In this document: piece after piece, positions 6,049 through 8,336 of the stretch
Position numbering within the stretch: position 1 is the first letter of the stretch
Layout: each line of letters opens with the position of its first letter
NCBI GenBank assembly: GCA_018715025.1
Contig: DVMK01000108.1
Coordinates: 1 to 8,336, forward strand
DNA length: 8,336 nt
From: Candidatus Caccousia avistercoris
GTDB taxonomy: Bacteria; Bacillota; Clostridia; Oscillospirales; Acutalibacteraceae
Direction of reading: 5' to 3'
Translations under genes and position numbers: made by a program
Notes under the pieces: model-generated
Database searches by the model: none
Told to the model about the DNA's origin: nothing
Seen by the model: only the letters and a program-made list of their open reading frames with translations

Positions 6049-7566
6049 ATGGCACAAAAACCAGTTCTTCTCATGATCCTGGACGGCTTCGGCATCGCCC
6101 CCAAGGAGGGCAACGCCATTGCCGCAGCCAATAAACCCAACCTGGACCGCCTCTTCGGCGGCAGCCCCATCACCCAAATCGGCGCTTCCGGCATGGACGT
6201 GGGCCTGCCGGACGGCCAGATGGGCAACAGCGAAGTGGGCCACACCAACATCGGCGCAGGCCGCATTGTGTACCAGGAGCTGACCCGCATTACCAAATCC
6301 ATTCAGGACGGGCCCTTCTTCGAGAACGAGGCCTTCGTCAGCGCGGTGGAAAACGCGAAGAATAACGGCGGCGCCCTGCACCTCATCGGCCTTCTGTCCG
6401 ACGGCGGCGTACACAGCCACATCACCCACCTGTACGGCCTGCTGGAGCTGGCCAAGCGCCGCGGCCTTACCAAGGTGTACGTGCACGCCCTGCTGGACGG
6501 CCGCGACGTGCCCCCCTCCTCCGGCAAGGATTATGTGGAGGCCTGCGCGAAAAAGATGGGCGAGTTGGGCGTTGGGGAAATTGCCACCGTCATGGGCCGC
6601 TACTACGCCATGGACCGGGACAACCGGTGGGAGCGTGTGGAAAAGGCCTACGCCGCCATGGTGTACGGCGAGGGCGTGCAGGCCGGCGACCCGGTGCAGG
6701 CCGTGGCCGACTCTTACGCCCAGGGCGTCACCGACGAGTTCGTGGTGCCCGCCGTCTGCTCCAGAAGCGGGAAAATCCAGGCCAACGACTCCGTCATCTT
6801 CTTCAATTTCCGCCCCGACCGCGCCCGAGAGATTACCCGCACCTTTGTAGACCCGGACTTCAGCGGCTTTGAGCGGCGGAACGGCTTCTTCCCCCTCACC
6901 TACGTGTGCATGACCCAGTACGACGCCACCATGCCCAACGTGCAGGTGGCCTTCAAGCCCGAAAGCCTGGTGAACACCTTCGGCGAGTACATTTCCCAGA
7001 AGGGCCTGAAGCAGCTGCGCATTGCCGAGACGGAAAAGTACGCCCATGTGACCTTCTTCTTCAACGGCGGCGTGGAAAAGCAGTACGAGGGCGAGGACCG
7101 GATTTTGGTGAAGTCCCCCCAGGTGGCCACCTACGACCTGCAGCCTGAGATGAGCGCCTACGAGGTGACCGACAAGCTGGTGGACGCCATCCACTCCAAG
7201 AAATACGATGTGATCATCCTGAACTACGCCAACTGCGACATGGTAGGCCACACCGGCGTGTTTGACGCCGCCAAGGCCGCTGTGGAAGCGGTAGACCAGT
7301 GCGTAGGCCGCGTCACCGAGGCCGTCGCCCAGGAGGGCGGCGTCACCCTCATCACCGCCGACCACGGCAACGCGGACAAGATGGTGGACGAGGACGGCTC
7401 TCCCTTCACCGCCCACACCACAAACCCGGTTCCCTTCTGCGTGGTTGGGTACCCCTGCAAGCTGCGGGAGGGCGGCCGTCTGGCCGACATCGCCCCCACC
7501 ATGCTGCAGATTCTGGGCCTGCCCCAGCCCAAAGAGATGGACGGCAAGAGCCTGATTGCCGAATAA
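6049..7566 (+). CDS. gpmI: 2,3-bisphosphoglycerate-independent phosphoglycerate mutase
   Basis: This 505-residue monomeric, Mn2+-dependent enzyme of the alkaline phosphatase superfamily interconverts 3- and 2-phosphoglycerate through a phosphoserine intermediate. It has the usual length of about 510. Visible residues include metal ligand D12 in ILDGFG, nucleophile S61 in QMGNSEVGHTNIGAGR, H122 in SDGGVHSH, the phosphotransferase-domain segments LLDGRDVPP (148-156), MDRDNRWERV (188-197) and NFRPDRAR (253-260), K330 in ETEKYAHVTFFFNGG, and the second metal site D397/H401 (NCDMVGHTG), D438/H439 (TADHGNAD) and H456 (TAHTTNPVP). The ATG at 6049 follows AGGAGG at 6032-6037 with an 11-base gap; the in-frame TTG at 6040 is too close to that site. 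It is the last gene of the pgk operon and ends 18 bases before a strong terminator. Enolase, which often follows in Firmicutes, is absent here. Confidence 0.98.
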   Translation: MAQKPVLLMILDGFGIAPKEGNAIAAANKPNLDRLFGGSPITQIGASGMDVGLPDGQMGNSEVGHTNIGAGRIVYQELTRITKSIQDGPFFENEAFVSAVENAKNNGGALHLIGLLSDGGVHSHITHLYGLLELAKRRGLTKVYVHALLDGRDVPPSSGKDYVEACAKKMGELGVGEIATVMGRYYAMDRDNRWERVEKAYAAMVYGEGVQAGDPVQAVADSYAQGVTDEFVVPAVCSRSGKIQANDSVIFFNFRPDRAREITRTFVDPDFSGFERRNGFFPLTYVCMTQYDATMPNVQVAFKPESLVNTFGEYISQKGLKQLRIAETEKYAHVTFFFNGGVEKQYEGEDRILVKSPQVATYDLQPEMSAYEVTDKLVDAIHSKKYDVIILNYANCDMVGHTGVFDAAKAAVEAVDQCVGRVTEAVAQEGGVTLITADHGNADKMVDEDGSPFTAHTTNPVPFCVVGYPCKLREGGRLADIAPTMLQILGLPQPKEMDGKSLIAE

Positions 7567-7584
7567 CTCCCTTCCGGAAACGCC

Positions 7585-7635
7585 AAGCGCCCTCCCGCCG
7601 GCTGTTCAAGCCAAGGCGGGAGGGCGCTTTTCTTT
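7585..7635 (+). terminator. Strong rho-independent terminator ending the pgk-tpiA-gpmI operon
   Basis: A perfect 15-bp stem (7585-7599 with 7615-7629) has a 15-base loop that itself contains GGCT/AGCC. It is followed by TTTTCTTTA (the first T's overlap the stem). It starts 18 bases after the gpmI stop. Read leftward, from the convergent superoxide reductase gene, the same stem has only TT after it, so it should stop mainly rightward transcription. Confidence 0.93.
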
Positions 7636-7659
7636 ATAAAGTATGCGGAGAGCGGAAGG

Positions 7660-8043
7660 TTACAGGGCAGCCTTCCACAGGCCGTGCAGGTTGCAGTAGG
7701 CGTAAACCGCCACCGGCTTATCCCCTTCGGCCACGGCAAAGACAGCGGCCGGCTTCTGGCCGGGGGTCAGGTCGCAGCGCTGAACGGTCTTTTCCGTCTC
7801 CAGGAAGATGCTCATGATGTAGTGCTCTTCCAGCATGGGGTGCTCTACGCTGCCTACCGTGACGGAAACCGTGTTCCCGGAAACCTGCGCCACCGGAATG
7901 TGCTTCTCTGTGGCCGCCTCCGTGGTGTTGGGGGTGAGCAGCTGCATCTTCTCGCCGCAGCACATAAGGGGGGCGCCGCCGAAGTGGATCATCTCCACCA
8001 GGTTCTTGCAGTGGCTGCACAGGTAAAATTTCAAATCTTTCAT
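7660..8043 (-). CDS. dfx: Superoxide reductase, two-iron type (desulfoferrodoxin)
   Basis: This 127-residue cytosolic protein reduces superoxide to hydrogen peroxide without producing oxygen, a common defence in anaerobes. It has both domains of 2Fe-superoxide reductase. The N-terminal desulforedoxin-like domain binds a rubredoxin-type iron through C9, C12, C28 and C29 (CSHC and MCCG). The neelaredoxin-type domain carries the Fe(His)4Cys centre: H48 in EKHIP, H68 in EHPM, H74 in EEHYIM, C117 and H120 in CNLHGLW. E46 and K47, the conserved second-sphere residues near the sixth position, are present. I chose the ATG at 8043 because AGGAGG (8052-8057) lies eight bases upstream; the in-frame upstream start at 8064 precedes this site. 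The gene converges on gpmI and no partner such as rubredoxin or rubrerythrin is next to it in view. I found no clear promoter or PerR-type box; an inverted repeat lies 34 bases upstream of the start. Confidence 0.96.
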   Translation of the reverse strand: MKDLKFYLCSHCKNLVEMIHFGGAPLMCCGEKMQLLTPNTTEAATEKHIPVAQVSGNTVSVTVGSVEHPMLEEHYIMSIFLETEKTVQRCDLTPGQKPAAVFAVAEGDKPVAVYAYCNLHGLWKAAL

Positions 8044-8077
8044 GGGGATTTCCTCCTTTTTCAATCAGTTGTGAACA

Positions 8078-8094
8078 CCCTTAGTGGACAAGGG
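8078..8094. promoter_or_regulatory. Inverted repeat upstream of the superoxide reductase gene
   Basis: CCCTT (8078-8082) and AAGGG (8090-8094) form a 5-bp inverted repeat with a 7-base centre, 34 bases before the dfx start. A position in the promoter-leader zone would suit an operator or a small leader hairpin, but it is short, matches no operator I recognise, and could be chance. Confidence 0.3.
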
Positions 8095-8099
8095 AGCAA

Positions 8100-8336
8100 A
8101 GCGGTTTCCCGGGGCCGGGCAAGCCCCCGGCTTCGTTTTCCTCCTTGCCTTCCGGAAAGGAAGGCAGCGTCGTCAGCCTTGCCGGGAACCCGCCCGTTCC
8201 CCGGGAAACTCCCAGGGACCGGACGGGTGAGAAAAACTGGGGCTGGGAAGGCCGCAGGACGAAGGCAGGCTGTCGCCTGCCAAGGACGAGAACACACCCA
8301 GCGCCTGCTTTTTCGCCCCGTCCGGCGCTTTCTCCC
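8100..8336. other. GC-rich noncoding region with several hairpins; possible structured RNA
   Basis: No convincing gene is seen here; the open frames present have no ribosome binding site and low-complexity composition. Four clear inverted repeats follow one another: GCCGGG/CCCGGC (8114-8119 with 8126-8131); an 8-bp stem TGCCTTCC/GGAAGGCA with loop GGAAA (8146-8153 with 8159-8166); a 7-bp stem GGCAGGC/GCCTGCC with loop TGTC (8264-8270 with 8275-8281); and AGCGCC/GGCGCT (8300-8305 with 8324-8329) followed by TTTCTC. A longer imperfect stem is possible between 8188-8200 and 8215-8228. The 7-bp hairpin is flanked by direct repeats AGGACGA (8256-8262, 8283-8289). The region may be a structured RNA on either strand, a long leader of dfx, a leader of a gene beyond the right edge, or stacked terminators. 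No known RNA family could be assigned. Confidence 0.4.

Noticed and set aside
5902..7416. Leftward open frame of 504 codons antisense to gpmI
   Set aside because: It lies opposite a fully supported gpmI, shows low-complexity His/Gly/Val/Ala-rich sequence typical of the complement of GC-rich coding DNA, and matches no family.
8146..8175. Resemblance of CCGGAAAGGAAGGCAGC to the SRP RNA apical domain
   Set aside because: The tetraloop context and the flanking conserved pairing of SRP RNA differ; it is better explained as a simple 8-bp hairpin.
8241..8281. Possible cobalamin riboswitch (GGCTGGGAAGGC and a hairpin ending CCTGCC)
   Set aside because: The other conserved parts (the GGTG and CCCGC-ACTG core, the CCACTG segment, and AGTCAGGA near the 3' end) were not found on either strand, so the match is too partial to call.
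8061..8297. Leftward open frame of 78 codons upstream of dfx
   Set aside because: It has no ribosome binding site, overlaps the dfx leader and the hairpin-rich region, and resembles no protein family.

Overview
The window looks like ordinary core chromosome of a GC-rich anaerobic Firmicute, most likely a clostridial relative in or near the Oscillospiraceae/Ruminococcaceae. This placement is inferred from four things: strong AGGAGG-type ribosome binding sites, sigma-A-like promoters in otherwise GC-rich DNA, a clustered pgk-tpiA-gpmI glycolysis operon using the cofactor-independent mutase, and a two-iron superoxide reductase typical of anaerobes. No mobile element, CRISPR array, tRNA, rRNA or phage gene was seen.

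Layout. Positions 1-3672 hold four leftward genes: the N-terminal part of a GNAT acetyltransferase (cut by the left edge), an RlmD/RlmCD-type 23S rRNA m5U methyltransferase, a RidA deaminase and the RarA/MgsA AAA+ ATPase. ridA and rarA each have a plausible promoter of their own. A rho-independent terminator sits between ridA and rlmD, leaving only 37 bases before the rlmD start. Positions 247-441, between rlmD and the GNAT gene, hold no gene and no convincing terminator or promoter.

Positions 3673-3916 are the divergent control region between rarA and pgk. It contains a near-consensus promoter for pgk (TTGAAA, 17 bases, TATAAT). The rightward operon pgk-tpiA-gpmI (3917-7566) encodes three lower-glycolysis enzymes: phosphoglycerate kinase, triosephosphate isomerase and 2,3-bisphosphoglycerate-independent phosphoglycerate mutase. 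Both gaps inside the operon carry stem-loops, and a 15-bp terminator closes it. gapA and eno, common partners of this cluster in Firmicutes, are not adjacent.

A leftward superoxide reductase (desulfoferrodoxin) gene converges on the operon. Beyond its start, the last ~240 bases contain no convincing gene but several perfect GC-rich hairpins. This is the least explained part of the window. No previously undescribed protein system is visible. The points worth a second look are the structured right-hand region, the stem-loops within and between genes, and the lower GC content of the GNAT fragment.
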